Of a stretch of DNA of 64,000 nt, positions 1-8,970 are shown piece after piece; the stretch's first letter is position 1; every line of letters begins with the position of its first letter. Location of the stretch: assembly GCA_964640055.1 (NCBI GenBank), contig CAZXFH010000010.1, positions 1 to 64,000 of the forward strand. Reading direction: 5' to 3'. Below the pieces are notes generated by a model. The model was not told the DNA's origin. It saw only the letters and a list, made by a program, of their open reading frames with translations, and did not search any database. Source of the DNA: CAZXFH01 sp964640055. Lineage in GTDB: Bacteria; Fidelibacterota; UBA2242; JAFGTP01. Position numbers and translations under genes: made by a program.

Positions 1-30
1 GTGTTGTTTACCCACTATAATTTCAATATT

Positions 31-687
31 ATGGTAACTAAAAAAAGTAAAATCCTGTTAATTTTGCTAATGATGCTTTTATTGACGCTAGGTTATAGTC
101 AGCAACGCATCGCTTATTATCGGAATTACAGGGATTTCATCAGAGATTTGTCCATCGTACCATCAGAATTAAGCAACTCAGGGTTTTATAAAGCCCTCTA
201 TCAGAATAATAAATTAGTGCAGTTAATGCAGATTGATTCCAGCGGTGTATTGGCCCGGAGGACCGAATATCTCTATAATAATACCGGCAATTTAGCTGAA
301 AAGTTGACCTATAACAGCCAAGGCCAACTACAAGCGCATTACACCTATCAGCCGGACAGTTTACCAGCAGTCTTACTCTGGAAAATTATGGGCCGTGATT
401 GGGTCCCTTATAGTGAAAATTATTATACCCATACTATTTATGATTCTCTGGGATTAGCCACCCTGAAACAGGTCTTTTATTCTAATGGTGAGTTGATCGG
501 GGGCGTTGATTATGTCTATGATACTTCGGGAATGTTAAGCAAAGAGGTTTGGTTTCGGGGTAGGCCGGATTCTGTGATTGAATCTTATCAGTTCTTTTAT
601 GATCCCAACGATTCCATCCAGACCATTGAACAATATAATGCTCGGGATGAATTGGAAAATCGGGTGCAAATTAAACTGAAACAATAA
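31..687 (+). CDS. Hypothetical exported protein with YD-like repeats
   Basis: Function unknown. The frame is open from base 1, but the ATG at 31 gives a classic signal peptide: basic MVTKKSK, then a long Leu/Met-rich core ending near GYSQQ. Translating from the GTG at base 1 would only add ten residues in front of it. After the signal the protein is rich in Tyr, Asn and Gly, with short units of the type YLYNNTGN, YNSQGQL and YVYDTSGML. These resemble single YD/RHS-like strands, so a secreted beta-rich surface protein is plausible. It ends about 30 bp before the convergent U32 gene. No Shine-Dalgarno site is clear, so the start is moderately sure. Confidence 0.6.
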   Translation: MVTKKSKILLILLMMLLLTLGYSQQRIAYYRNYRDFIRDLSIVPSELSNSGFYKALYQNNKLVQLMQIDSSGVLARRTEYLYNNTGNLAEKLTYNSQGQLQAHYTYQPDSLPAVLLWKIMGRDWVPYSENYYTHTIYDSLGLATLKQVFYSNGELIGGVDYVYDTSGMLSKEVWFRGRPDSVIESYQFFYDPNDSIQTIEQYNARDELENRVQIKLKQ

Positions 688-717
688 AATATTTGCATTA
701 TTCCTAATCGGGCATAA

Positions 718-1974
718 TTATCTGGTAGCCCATTTATATAATTTATCTGCAGGCCGGATTTTACGTTTAACCGGCATTGTAAAGCGTTCGCCTTGCTTGA
801 CACTGCCAACGGTCTGATCATCAATGCGTAGTTCTGATGCTTGACCTGCTATCACCCCGGTAGTCGGTCCGATGATCAGATAGTCATCACCTTTTTGGAG
901 CGACTCTGCTTGACTGATGAATTCTCCGACGTCTATATTGGTATAATAATTTGCGACCGGTCCGACATATATTTTTCGCCGGGTAGCATGGGAACCATAG
1001 TGCTGGCTCCATTCACCGGTTTTATGGCCGAGATAATAGCCATCCCAGAAGCCGCGGTTAAAAACATTGCGCAACTGTTTTTGCCAACGCTTAATATTTT
1101 CCTGGGTATATTTTCCATTATAATAAGCATCGATCGCCTGGCGATAACATCGAGTGACTGTATGTACATATTCAGGGGAGCGGGCGCGGCCTTCAATCTT
1201 AAGGAGACCCGCGCCAGTATCTATAATTTTATTTAAAAAACCTATGGTACACAGATCTTTAGGTGACATTAAATATTGATTATTGATTTCAAGCGCTCGG
1301 CCGGTTTCGGTATCAGTAGCAGTAAACCTATGGCGACAAATTTGTAAACATTCACCCCGATTGGCGGATTTATTCCGCCTATGCAGGCTGAGGTAACATT
1401 TTCCAGCAATAGCCATGCACAAGGCGCCGTGGATAAAAACTTCCACAGTTACCAGTGCTCCGGAGGGGCCGGTTATCTTTTCCTTTTGGATTTGATCAAT
1501 TATATACCGGATTTGTTTTAGGGTTAGTTCTCTGGCCAATACCATCACATCAGCGAATTGAGAATAGAATTTAATACTTTCCAGATTACTAATATTAACT
1601 TGCGTTGAGAGATGAAGCGGTATTTTCAACTTATGGGCATAGGTGATTACAGCCGGATCAAAAGCAATAATAGCGTCGATTCCGGCTTGAGCGGCCTTTT
1701 CCACCAAGACATACATATCGGCTATTTCGTGATCGTAGATAAGAGTATTTAAGGCTAGATAGGCTTCGAGTTGCTGGCGGTGAGCCGTGGAAATAACTTG
1801 CGGAAGATCATCCAATTGAAAATTCCGGATCGACCCGGACCGCATGTTTAAATGGCCGATACCGAAATAGACAGAATCGGCACCGGTCTGAATGGCCGCC
1901 TGCAATGCAGCATAAGAACCCACTGGTGCAGTTAATTTGACTCTTTGTTTTCCGTTTATATGTGTAATGTCCAT
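718..1974 (-). CDS. Peptidase U32 family protein (TrhP/RlhA-like)
   Basis: Belongs to the U32 family, whose studied members mostly act in RNA hydroxylation (TrhP, RlhA) or ubiquinone hydroxylation (UbiU/V) and not as proteases. The U32 signature lies at about residues 178-197 (EVFIHGALC...GKCYLS). Four cysteines near residues 186, 193, 209 and 213 match the [4Fe-4S] ligands of the family. The N-terminal half is a TIM-barrel-like region with GADSVYFG, and a C-terminal beta domain follows. At 418 residues it is closer in length to TrhP/YegQ than to the longer RlhA, so tRNA U34 hydroxylation is the best guess. It is divergent from fbaB; a shared promoter region of about 140 bp lies between them. 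Confidence 0.88.
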   Translation of the reverse strand: MDITHINGKQRVKLTAPVGSYAALQAAIQTGADSVYFGIGHLNMRSGSIRNFQLDDLPQVISTAHRQQLEAYLALNTLIYDHEIADMYVLVEKAAQAGIDAIIAFDPAVITYAHKLKIPLHLSTQVNISNLESIKFYSQFADVMVLARELTLKQIRYIIDQIQKEKITGPSGALVTVEVFIHGALCMAIAGKCYLSLHRRNKSANRGECLQICRHRFTATDTETGRALEINNQYLMSPKDLCTIGFLNKIIDTGAGLLKIEGRARSPEYVHTVTRCYRQAIDAYYNGKYTQENIKRWQKQLRNVFNRGFWDGYYLGHKTGEWSQHYGSHATRRKIYVGPVANYYTNIDVGEFISQAESLQKGDDYLIIGPTTGVIAGQASELRIDDQTVGSVKQGERFTMPVKRKIRPADKLYKWATR

Positions 1975-2112
1975 AATAGCCTATATGTTTTCGAACAATA
2001 AAAAATTGTGGTTCAACCTATAAATTTGCTTTTATAAATGCAGGATTTCAATTAATTTTTCAGGTGATAGTTGGTTATATTTGCCAATAATTTTAAAAAT
2101 GGAGGTCCTTTT

Positions 2113-3162
2113 ATGGATAACATTGAGCAATATTTAGGAAAAGAAACAGAGTACTTATTGGCCCATGAATGTAAGACCATTGATAAAGCCGATCTGCACC
2201 TACCCGGGCCGGATTTTGTTGAGCGGGTTCATTTGAACAGTGACCGCCCGGTGAGCGTATTGCGTAACTTGCAGACCCTGTTTAATCACGGGCGCTTATC
2301 CAAAACCGGTTATCTGTCGATATTACCGGTCGATCAGGGTATTGAACATTCTGCCGGGGCGTCCTTTGCGCCCAATCCGATCTATTTTGATCCGGAAAAT
2401 ATAATCAAGTTGGCTATTGAAGGTGGTGCCAACGGGGTTGCCTCTACCTTGGGTGTGCTGGGAATGATGGCCCGTAAATATGCCCACCGGATACCCTTTG
2501 TGGTCAAGCTCAACCACAATGAATTATTAAGCTATCCCAATATGCATGACCAGACCCTGTTTGCCAGTGTGGAGCAGGCTTTTGAAATGGGCGCCCTCGC
2601 CGTGGGAGCAACAATTTATTTCGGTTCCCAAGAATCTCGGCGTCAGATTATGGAAATTAGTCAGGCTTTTCAACATGCCCATAGTTTGGGTATGGTCACA
2701 ATATTGTGGTGCTATTTACGCAATTCCGCTTTTAAAACCGATGAAAAAGATTATCATGTGGCGGCTGACCTGACCAACCAGGCCAATCACCTGGGGGTGA
2801 CTATTGAAGCTGATATCGTCAAACAGAAACAGCCTTTAAATAATAGGGGCTACACGGCGCTTGAATTCGGACGTACCAATAAAAAGGTTTATACTGAATT
2901 GAGTTCCGAGCATCCCATCGATTTGACTCGCTATCAGTTGGCTGGATGTTATTTGGGACGGGCTGGCTTGATCAATTCCGGTGGTGCTTCCGGTGAAAAT
3001 GATATGGCCCAGGCGGTCCGCACCGCGGTTATTAATAAGCGTGCCGGTGGTATGGGATTGATCCTGGGACGTAAGGCCTTCCAAAAACCCATGCAGGAAG
3101 GCGTTAAAATCATGCAGGCGGTTCAAGATGTGTATCTGGATCCAGAAATTATGGTTGCCTAG
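2113..3162 (+). CDS. fbaB: Class I fructose-bisphosphate aldolase, DhnA/FbaB type
   Basis: Cytoplasmic enzyme that cleaves fructose 1,6-bisphosphate to dihydroxyacetone phosphate and glyceraldehyde 3-phosphate through a Schiff base. The whole 349-residue chain follows the E. coli FbaB pattern: GYLSILPVDQGIEHSAGASF, VVKLNHNE, GATIYFGS.ESRRQI, then DIVKQK, which carries the Schiff-base lysine. The C-terminus has GRAGLINSGG and KRAGGMGLILGRKAF. The ATG at 2113 is chosen because GGAGG lies 7-8 bases upstream; an upstream in-frame ATG at 2071 adds 14 residues unlike the family. It is a single-gene unit followed by a terminator hairpin. Confidence 0.96.
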   Translation: MDNIEQYLGKETEYLLAHECKTIDKADLHLPGPDFVERVHLNSDRPVSVLRNLQTLFNHGRLSKTGYLSILPVDQGIEHSAGASFAPNPIYFDPENIIKLAIEGGANGVASTLGVLGMMARKYAHRIPFVVKLNHNELLSYPNMHDQTLFASVEQAFEMGALAVGATIYFGSQESRRQIMEISQAFQHAHSLGMVTILWCYLRNSAFKTDEKDYHVAADLTNQANHLGVTIEADIVKQKQPLNNRGYTALEFGRTNKKVYTELSSEHPIDLTRYQLAGCYLGRAGLINSGGASGENDMAQAVRTAVINKRAGGMGLILGRKAFQKPMQEGVKIMQAVQDVYLDPEIMVA

Positions 3163-3193
3163 CTGAAAGTTTGATTTAGTTAACATATTATTT

Positions 3194-3230
3194 AAACCGA
3201 GTCTATAAATTTAGGATCGGTTTATTTATT
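3194..3230 (+). terminator. Rho-independent terminator after fbaB
   Basis: A 7-bp inverted repeat, AAACCGA at 3194-3200 and TCGGTTT at 3217-3223, is followed by a T-rich run (TTTATTTATTT). It sits about 30 bp after the fbaB stop and before the next gene's ribosome site. Confidence 0.7.
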
Positions 3231-3268
3231 TAAAGCTCAGCTGCAAAATTAAAGCAAGAAAAGGAGTC

Positions 3269-3862
3269 ATGGGTAAAAAAGCAATTAAAGCCGTGATACT
3301 GATCGTCAGCCTGTTTGTAGCAAGCAGGGCGAATGCACAAACAGGCATCATTTCAGGAACTGTGATTGATAGGGACAGTCAAGCCTCCTTAGTCGGAGTA
3401 AATGTAATTGTAGAGAACACTGTTTTGGGGTCGGCAACGGATCAGAATGGTTGCTACCGGATTGAAAATATTCCCGCCGGGACCTATAATTTGGTCTATC
3501 AGATGATGAGATATGAAAAGCTGGAAAAGCTGAATATTCCCGTCAATCCGGACCGCATCACCCAAATGAATGTGGCGCTGGGCATCCGCCCGTTATTAGG
3601 GAAGCAAGTGGTTGTGACTGCTAGGGCTTTTATTAAAGCTCAGGATGCAATTGTTTCAGATCATAATATTGACTTTACTGAAATGATGCGTGATCCGGGT
3701 GGGGTCTATGATGTACAACGGATGATACAAGCCTTGCCGGCTGTGGTTTCCGGATCCGACCAACAGAATGAGATTATTGTGCGTGGTGGGGCACCGGGTG
3801 AAAATTTATTTTTACTTGATAATATTGAGATTCCGAATCCCAATCATTTTGGCTGGCAGGCC
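3269..3862 (+). pseudogene. TonB-dependent receptor, 5' fragment cut by an ISL3 remnant
   Basis: This is the front of an outer-membrane TonB-dependent receptor. The ATG at 3269 follows AAGGAG. Residues 1-24 form a signal peptide ending ANA-Q, and residues 25-115 a carboxypeptidase-regulatory-like beta domain (GTVIDRDSQASLVGVNV, YRIENIPAGTYNL). The plug follows, with DVQRMIQALPAV and IIVRGGAPGENLFLLDNIEIPNPNHFG-type residues. Receptor similarity stops near residue 198. The frame then reads through antisense transposase sequence to a stop at 4003. A whole receptor of this kind has about 750-850 residues, and none of the barrel is found downstream. The intact receptor at 5778-8144 has the same plug pattern. 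Judged non-functional. Confidence 0.85.
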
Positions 3863-4227
3863 ACTGGCATGGCACCGCATAACTGCAGTATCAAGGCCTC
3901 GAATAGCAGGCTGAAACCTTTACTCCTACCCTCCCAAGGAGTCTTGACCATTCTAACTTTGCCATTATCTGTTCTTACACGCGGCACTCTAGCGTGCAGA
4001 TAACATTCATGTTGAAAAAAATTTAAATGACGCCAAGTCTTATCTACGCTATCATAGGCCTTGTATGTACCAGTAATATCTCCATCGGTATATTTAAATT
4101 TAATCCCACACTGAAAATCTATGTATATATCCAAACAACGCTTCTCCGTATCAAATTCTGTACTCTTTACATACCACGGTTTCTCAACGCCTAAGGCCCG
4201 CTCAAATAACCTTCTTTGTAACATCAT
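3860..4227 (-). pseudogene. ISL3-family transposase, N-terminal fragment
   Basis: The roughly 120-residue reading frame matches the N-terminal part of ISL3-family transposases: LFERALGVEKPWYV, then FDTEKRCLDIYIDF, then TWRHLNFFQHECYLHARVPR, and GFSLLFEALIL. These lie ahead of the helix-turn-helix and DDE catalytic core, which are both absent. Family-like sequence ends around AMPVA, where the reading frame runs into the reversed TonB receptor gene and stops. A full transposase has roughly 400-550 residues. The expected ISL3 zinc-finger cysteine pattern is poor here: the region is short and holds few cysteines. Non-functional. Confidence 0.85.
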
Positions 4228-4326
4228 TCCACTCTTATGATTAGTTTGTTAACAAATAAGTTTATTGTATTTATCTGATTATTTAAAACATTATCTCAAA
4301 TTACCCATTCATTCTGCAAAGGAACC
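3863..4326 (-). mobile_element. ISL3-family insertion sequence remnant with one terminal end
   Basis: The element keeps one end. Read on the minus strand from 4326 it begins GGTTCCTTTGCAGAATGAAT, a GG(T/C)TC start typical of ISL3 inverted repeats, and the transposase ATG lies 99 bp inside. The other end is missing: the element stops at about 3863 against the TonB receptor fragment, so no second inverted repeat or 8-bp target duplication can be shown. The simplest reading is an insertion followed by a deletion that removed the rest of both the element and the receptor gene. Confidence 0.7.
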
Positions 4327-4383
4327 TAAATTAAAGAAATTTTTAAAACCGCTGTAAGTATGGTTTGGTTTGCATTTGATTGA

Positions 4384-4593
4384 GAATATTTCTGGGTAGG
4401 ATACTATCCAAAGTCGTCCGGTTTTTTATATAGCCTTGATAATCGTATTTTGAAATTCGATATTTCAACCAATACTATTGAGTTTCCAGGCTATAGAATT
4501 CCTCTTTTTTGTAGTCTATATTTATCTTATGATGGTTATCACTTTTGGGTTGAGAGGGGAAATATTTTTCACCAACTGGAGTTAGACCATTAA
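4384..4593 (+). pseudogene. Decayed coding fragment, possible beta-propeller C-terminus
   Basis: An open stretch of 69 codons ends with TAA at 4591-4593. It is preceded in frame by a TGA at 4381-4383 and, before that, an ATG at 4360. Its translation looks protein-like, with SGFLYSLDNRILKFDIS and LSYDGYHFWVERG, patterns that resemble strands of a YncE- or NHL-like beta-propeller. There is no start or ribosome site, and it lies just past the surviving ISL3 end, so it is probably the tail of a gene whose front was lost. The identity is uncertain. Confidence 0.4.
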
Positions 4594-4627
4594 ATATCTA
4601 AATCTTTGCAATAAAGTTGATTAGATC

Positions 4628-5746
4628 TTAATAATTACCATTTTTAATGCGTACATACTGAACAGTTTCCGCCACAGCCCCGGCAATACCTAAGACAACC
4701 TGATTATTGGTATCCCGGAGGTTACTGACCGCTTCATCCCGCATAGGAAGGGAAGAATAAAAATAGTGTCCGTAATCTCGGCTGGGGACGATCACAGTCC
4801 AACGGTAGAGCCCGGGGAAATACATGTCAATGAGATCACCACCGACCCACTTACCGGTTTGATCCTGCATAAAAGGGGCCGCGGGATGGCTGTTTACAAT
4901 TTCGATAGAATCCGGGGCATATATTTTCTCCACCAGAACCCAGAATACAGTGGCCTGGGGATCGGTTCTCCAGAGGAGCAGTTTGTTATTGCCATTATTG
5001 GTAATTAAGGTATCCTGATCCTGATCAAAGCCTGTGGAGAGAAATTGGGCTGGTGGCAAAGGGGTAAAGCTACCGTTGATCTGCTCCAGACCTTTTTGGA
5101 TGATAAATTCATATTCCTGATGATAAGCGATCGTATCAGTACTAGGGTCCGATTGGGGGGTATATCCTCCATAATAGACGGTTTCATAGATTTCGGTTTC
5201 AATATTTTCAACATATTGAAAAGAACCTGCCTGGGGTGTCCATTGAAAAGAGGCAACTTTTTTATGATTCGGCTGGCGGACAAGAGTCACCGCATAGGTG
5301 GAGTCGTGAATTTGGGGTAGGATTTCGTCCAGTTCATCTATATGGGGCTCTCCCTGGGTGGGTTGGTTGTCCCCCTGACCTGTTTCCGGACGATTGAAAC
5401 CCGAGGGATGTCCGGAATTCCCGTCTTCTCCCAGATCGTCATTCAGCGGTTCATTGGCGTCCCATTTACCGTTTCCGTTCAGGTCGTCAAAACCAACCCA
5501 ATCACCATCATTATCTTGGCCATCGAATATTTGTCTATCCGTCACCGGAATGGTTTTATCAATACGCACAATACTCTTATTAAAAGTGGTGGTATTGAGA
5601 ATGGCTTCAATGCGTAGCTCCGGTTTGAAATCCTGATATTCATCAGAAAACTCAGTGAGTAACATATCTTTTTCACATTGAGAATAGGTTGAAAATAAAC
5701 CTATCAAGGTGAACACTATTAATTGCTTGATTGAACTGAATTTCAT
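4628..5746 (-). CDS. Exported protein encoded with the TonB receptor, DxDxDG-rich
   Basis: Function unknown. It starts 31 bp after the TonB receptor stop on the same strand, so the two are probably one operon, as in SusC-partner arrangements. Residues 1-24 form a signal peptide; a Cys follows (TYSQC) but the lipobox is poor. Residues 75-115 hold repeated acidic loops (DGQDNDGDWVGFDDLNGNGKWD), like Ca2+-binding DxDxDG loops of thrombospondin type 3 or dockerin repeats. The rest is beta-rich, with Trp/Tyr-rich strands such as FPGLYRWTVIVPS. It may be a surface-exposed partner that helps capture the receptor's ligand; no family could be assigned. Confidence 0.75.
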   Translation of the reverse strand: MKFSSIKQLIVFTLIGLFSTYSQCEKDMLLTEFSDEYQDFKPELRIEAILNTTTFNKSIVRIDKTIPVTDRQIFDGQDNDGDWVGFDDLNGNGKWDANEPLNDDLGEDGNSGHPSGFNRPETGQGDNQPTQGEPHIDELDEILPQIHDSTYAVTLVRQPNHKKVASFQWTPQAGSFQYVENIETEIYETVYYGGYTPQSDPSTDTIAYHQEYEFIIQKGLEQINGSFTPLPPAQFLSTGFDQDQDTLITNNGNNKLLLWRTDPQATVFWVLVEKIYAPDSIEIVNSHPAAPFMQDQTGKWVGGDLIDMYFPGLYRWTVIVPSRDYGHYFYSSLPMRDEAVSNLRDTNNQVVLGIAGAVAETVQYVRIKNGNY

Positions 5747-5777
5747 CAGGATGCACCTTTGTATAATTAATTATATA

Positions 5778-8144
5778 TCAAAGTTCAAATTCGATCCCCA
5801 TAGAGGGTATGATCGGGAACATACTAAAGGCCTTTACCCGCGAGGGAGAATAATCATGGCGCCAATAGTAAAATAAAGTATTGAAATGATTGGTAAAATT
5901 TATGATCTGAAATTTAAATTTGCCGGAGATGCCGAACCACCGGATGGATCTCTGCCAACTGATATCACTGCGAAAATAGTGAGGATAACGGACTGAATTT
6001 CGGCGTCCCGGAAGGGTGCGTAGATTTTCGTAGGGATTGAGATAACTACCCATATTGCTTTGAGTGTAGGTTTTACCTATCACCGGTGTATAAGGTTGAC
6101 CACTGTTCATGGCGATGGCTAATCCGAAACTGCCTTTCTGATTTGCCTGATAACTGATAACACAATTTAAGGCATGCGGTTGGTCGTACTTGGGATGATA
6201 TATTTCACCCCGGGATTTTTTAATTTGGCCATCGCTGTTAAAGTCCATCTCCTTGGTCAAGCGGCTATAACTATAACCAATCCAGCCAGTCAACTTTCCC
6301 AAGGATTTTTTTAATAGGATTTCCAGACCATAGGCGTAGGCCTGACCTTCGATAAAATCGTCATCATCGCGGCTGGGGTCATTTTTGGGGTTCAGATCAA
6401 TAGAATTGTGATAGGGCTTATAATAGACTTCCAGATTAGCGAATAAGCCCTTTTTTATTCTGCTCTCCAGACCCAGGATAAAGTGCTGAGCTGTCTGAGC
6501 ATCGATATAGTCGGGTATCGGATACCAGAGGTCCACAAAACTGACTATTTCTTCTTCACTGGTGGTATTAAAGAGGAATTGTTTATAAATTCCCCAGTTA
6601 CCTTTCAAAGCGGTATTCGGGGTTAATAGATATTTAAAGCCTATCCGGGGCTCAAAATAGAGTTGTGGATGAATTTCATATTTACTTACTCTGAGACCCG
6701 GCTGGATATTTAACAAGGGGGTTAGTTTCCATTTGTGCTGCATATAAAGGCCCAGAATATATGGACTTTGTTGTTGGTCAATTAATTGTAAGTCTCCGAC
6801 CGATTGGCTAGTAGACATTTCCAGGATTTTATATTCGAAGCCAGCCGTTAGAGTGTGCTGATTGGAAATGAACCAATCTAATTTTTCTTTGATTGTCCAA
6901 TCATTCAGTTCAACCAGATTGAGTAGGGTGGTGGCTATTTCTCCCACACTGGAGTCCTTTTGAATAAAATTCAGGTCAAAATCCCAGTCATATTTTGTAT
7001 AAGCAATCGATAGCAGAGAATGAAATTTGGAGTTGGGGACATGCCGCCATTGTAGACTGGAAGTGTAGTTACCCCAATCCAAAGCAATCTCAAATCCATC
7101 CCGGACATCTTCGTAATTAAAATTAAGAAAATCCCGGCCATAATAACCTGCCAGTGTGATACGATCTTTGGGGGAAAAATTATACAGGATTTTGGCGTGT
7201 GAATCCCAGAAAAAATATCCCCCGCTGGGTTCCTCATCCTGCGTCATATAATATAATTTGGCTAATTGATCATAATAGGTTCTACGCAGGGCCCACATCC
7301 AGGTGCCGTTTTTTATGGGTCCCTCGGCCAGTATTTTGCTACTAAGCATACTGATTTCCCCTTTCAGCTGACTCAGGTTCCAAAAGTCTGAGAAAGGTGA
7401 ATTATCTAAAATTAATTTCCCTTTTGAATTTCCTTCCCGGGAGGTGATGCTGAGTACCGAGGAGTTACGGTTGCCATACTGGCTGGGGAATCCGCTTGCC
7501 AGAAATTCAGCATCCGCCACGGCTTCCGCATTAAAGGTGGAAAAAATACCACCCAGATGATAGGGATTATAGACTTCAATACCATCCAGTAAGATTAGGT
7601 TTTCATCGGGGCTACCACCCCGGACAACCAAGGCGGAGGAGAAATCATTAGTGCTATGTACACTGGGAGTTAACTGAAGCGTACGGAAAAGATCAGATTC
7701 GATCATAGCAGGGACATTAACGATATCACGGAGAGACAGATTCATGCGACTGATTTCTACTTTTTCTTCAAACCTGGTACGCATGGCAGTGACCTCTACC
7801 ACTTCGCCCTTAAGGACATTCACTTTTAATTCAAGATCCATACGGATATCTGATCCGGGATCAACCTTTACCGGTCGGATGACTGGTTTATAGCCCATCA
7901 TCATTGCTTTTAACTGATATTCGCCACCAGGTACTCTGGGGATAACATAATAGCCATGGACATCGGAGGCCGCCCCGATAGAGGTACCCACCAGCACAAC
8001 ATTGGCATAAGCAATGGGCTCGCTGGTTTGGTGGTCCCTGAGATAACCGGAAATTCTACCCTGCCCCATTGCGCCTAGCAAAACTGGCAGATAGATGAGG
8101 ATATTGAGGATAAGTAGGTGACGGAATGATTGAAAAAATTTCAT
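5778..8144 (-). CDS. TonB-dependent outer-membrane receptor
   Basis: Outer-membrane active transporter of about 788 residues. The ATG at 8144 is chosen because it opens a signal peptide (MKFFQSFRHLLILNILIYLP) cleaved near GAMGQ; the longer frame from 8240 adds 32 residues unlike a leader. Domains in order: carboxypeptidase-regulatory-like beta domain (about 25-110), plug (about 125-235, with ALVVRGGSPDENLILLDG and NPYHLGGIFSTFN), and a beta-barrel rich in aromatic-alternating strands to the terminal IEFEL, which ends in a hydrophobic residue as in outer-membrane barrels. Its ligand cannot be told. It is encoded with the downstream exported protein; a CRP-like palindrome lies about 105 bp upstream. 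Confidence 0.93.
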   Translation of the reverse strand: MKFFQSFRHLLILNILIYLPVLLGAMGQGRISGYLRDHQTSEPIAYANVVLVGTSIGAASDVHGYYVIPRVPGGEYQLKAMMMGYKPVIRPVKVDPGSDIRMDLELKVNVLKGEVVEVTAMRTRFEEKVEISRMNLSLRDIVNVPAMIESDLFRTLQLTPSVHSTNDFSSALVVRGGSPDENLILLDGIEVYNPYHLGGIFSTFNAEAVADAEFLASGFPSQYGNRNSSVLSITSREGNSKGKLILDNSPFSDFWNLSQLKGEISMLSSKILAEGPIKNGTWMWALRRTYYDQLAKLYYMTQDEEPSGGYFFWDSHAKILYNFSPKDRITLAGYYGRDFLNFNYEDVRDGFEIALDWGNYTSSLQWRHVPNSKFHSLLSIAYTKYDWDFDLNFIQKDSSVGEIATTLLNLVELNDWTIKEKLDWFISNQHTLTAGFEYKILEMSTSQSVGDLQLIDQQQSPYILGLYMQHKWKLTPLLNIQPGLRVSKYEIHPQLYFEPRIGFKYLLTPNTALKGNWGIYKQFLFNTTSEEEIVSFVDLWYPIPDYIDAQTAQHFILGLESRIKKGLFANLEVYYKPYHNSIDLNPKNDPSRDDDDFIEGQAYAYGLEILLKKSLGKLTGWIGYSYSRLTKEMDFNSDGQIKKSRGEIYHPKYDQPHALNCVISYQANQKGSFGLAIAMNSGQPYTPVIGKTYTQSNMGSYLNPYENLRTLPGRRNSVRYPHYFRSDISWQRSIRWFGISGKFKFQIINFTNHFNTLFYYWRHDYSPSRVKAFSMFPIIPSMGIEFEL

Positions 8145-8448
8145 AAAAATCGCTTGTCTGTAAATTGAAATACAGAGACAGTCTAAATGTATAATGGTTG
8201 TCAAATAAAATTTAATCATTAGTTTAACGTTTATTTTCAAAATATTACAGTGATTAATATCACTACAATTAAATCGATTTAAACATCATAAAATGAAATC
8301 TGTATGATGACTGGCCGAGGCAGGATGACCGCCACTTGTCTTGATTGGTAAACAGAGCAGGCAAATTGATAATTGCCGTTTTAAGTAAAAAATTGTTTTA
8401 GGTGAAAATATTTTATATATTTTTACGAAAAATTATGAGAGTAGACCT
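8145..8448. other. Divergent promoter region between TonB receptor and cNMP-binding gene
   Basis: A 304-bp AT-rich region holds no gene. It must carry the promoters of both flanking units. It contains the palindrome listed at 8249-8264 and a weaker inverted repeat GGCAA/TTGCC at 8360-8377 followed by GTTTT. No sigma-70 hexamers could be assigned with confidence. Confidence 0.5.
8249..8264. promoter_or_regulatory. CRP/FNR-type palindrome AGTGATTAATATCACT
   Basis: The site is GTGA-N6-TCAC within a perfect 6-bp inverted repeat around TAAT. This spacing and core match operators of the CRP/FNR superfamily. It lies about 105 bp upstream of the receptor start and about 185 bp upstream of the cNMP-binding protein start. 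Binding is not shown; the core could occur by chance in AT-rich DNA. Confidence 0.4.
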
Positions 8449-8970
8449 ATGCAAGATCCCATTTGGAACGCAATTAACCTGAAAAAAAAAGATGATGATC
8501 AGAATATCGTCAATATTTTAAGTCAGGTTCCCATTTTCTCTGAATTAAGTGATAAACAATTGAAGGAGGTTGCCAAAATTGTTTATCGTCGTGAGTATCA
8601 GCAGGGGGAGCCGATATTTCGTATGGGGGATCCCGGTTTGGGGATGTATATCATCATAACCGGCAAAGTGGAAATTGTTGATGACTCCGATGAACAACCA
8701 CGCCGCCTGGCCGTGTTGGGTAAAGGGGCCTTTTTTGGTGATCTGGCGCTATTGGATGAATCCCCACGCTCCGCTTCCGCATTAGCCTCGGAAGCCTGTG
8801 ACATAATCGGTTTTTTTCGTCCGGACCTCCTGGATATGCTGCAGCGAAAACCAAAACCGGGTATTAAAATTCTGTTTAATCTGGCTAAGGTAGTCGGGGA
8901 GCGGTTACGGCAGACCAATGCTCAATTAACCGAAGTACAGGAGAAATTAAAGGCTTTGCAGCATGGATAA
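8449..8970 (+). CDS. Cyclic-nucleotide-binding domain protein without DNA-binding domain
   Basis: Cytoplasmic 173-residue protein with one cNMP-binding beta-barrel (about residues 25-145): VPIFSELSDKQL at the front, then GEPIFRMGDPGLGMYII, and the phosphate-binding cassette FGDLALLDESPRSASALA, in which FGDLALL and the PRSA arginine match cAMP-binding proteins. After the barrel comes a helix (GERLRQTNAQLTEVQEKLK) that looks like a coiled coil. The C-terminal helix-turn-helix of CRP/FNR regulators is absent, so it is not a stand-alone transcription factor. Its stop overlaps the start of the AI-2E-type permease, so it probably senses a nucleotide or other ligand for that membrane protein. Confidence 0.88.
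   Translation: MQDPIWNAINLKKKDDDQNIVNILSQVPIFSELSDKQLKEVAKIVYRREYQQGEPIFRMGDPGLGMYIIITGKVEIVDDSDEQPRRLAVLGKGAFFGDLALLDESPRSASALASEACDIIGFFRPDLLDMLQRKPKPGIKILFNLAKVVGERLRQTNAQLTEVQEKLKALQHG

Noticed and set aside
841..1236. 131-codon plus-strand frame inside the U32 gene
   Set aside because: Antisense shadow of a clear U32 protein; no independent signal.
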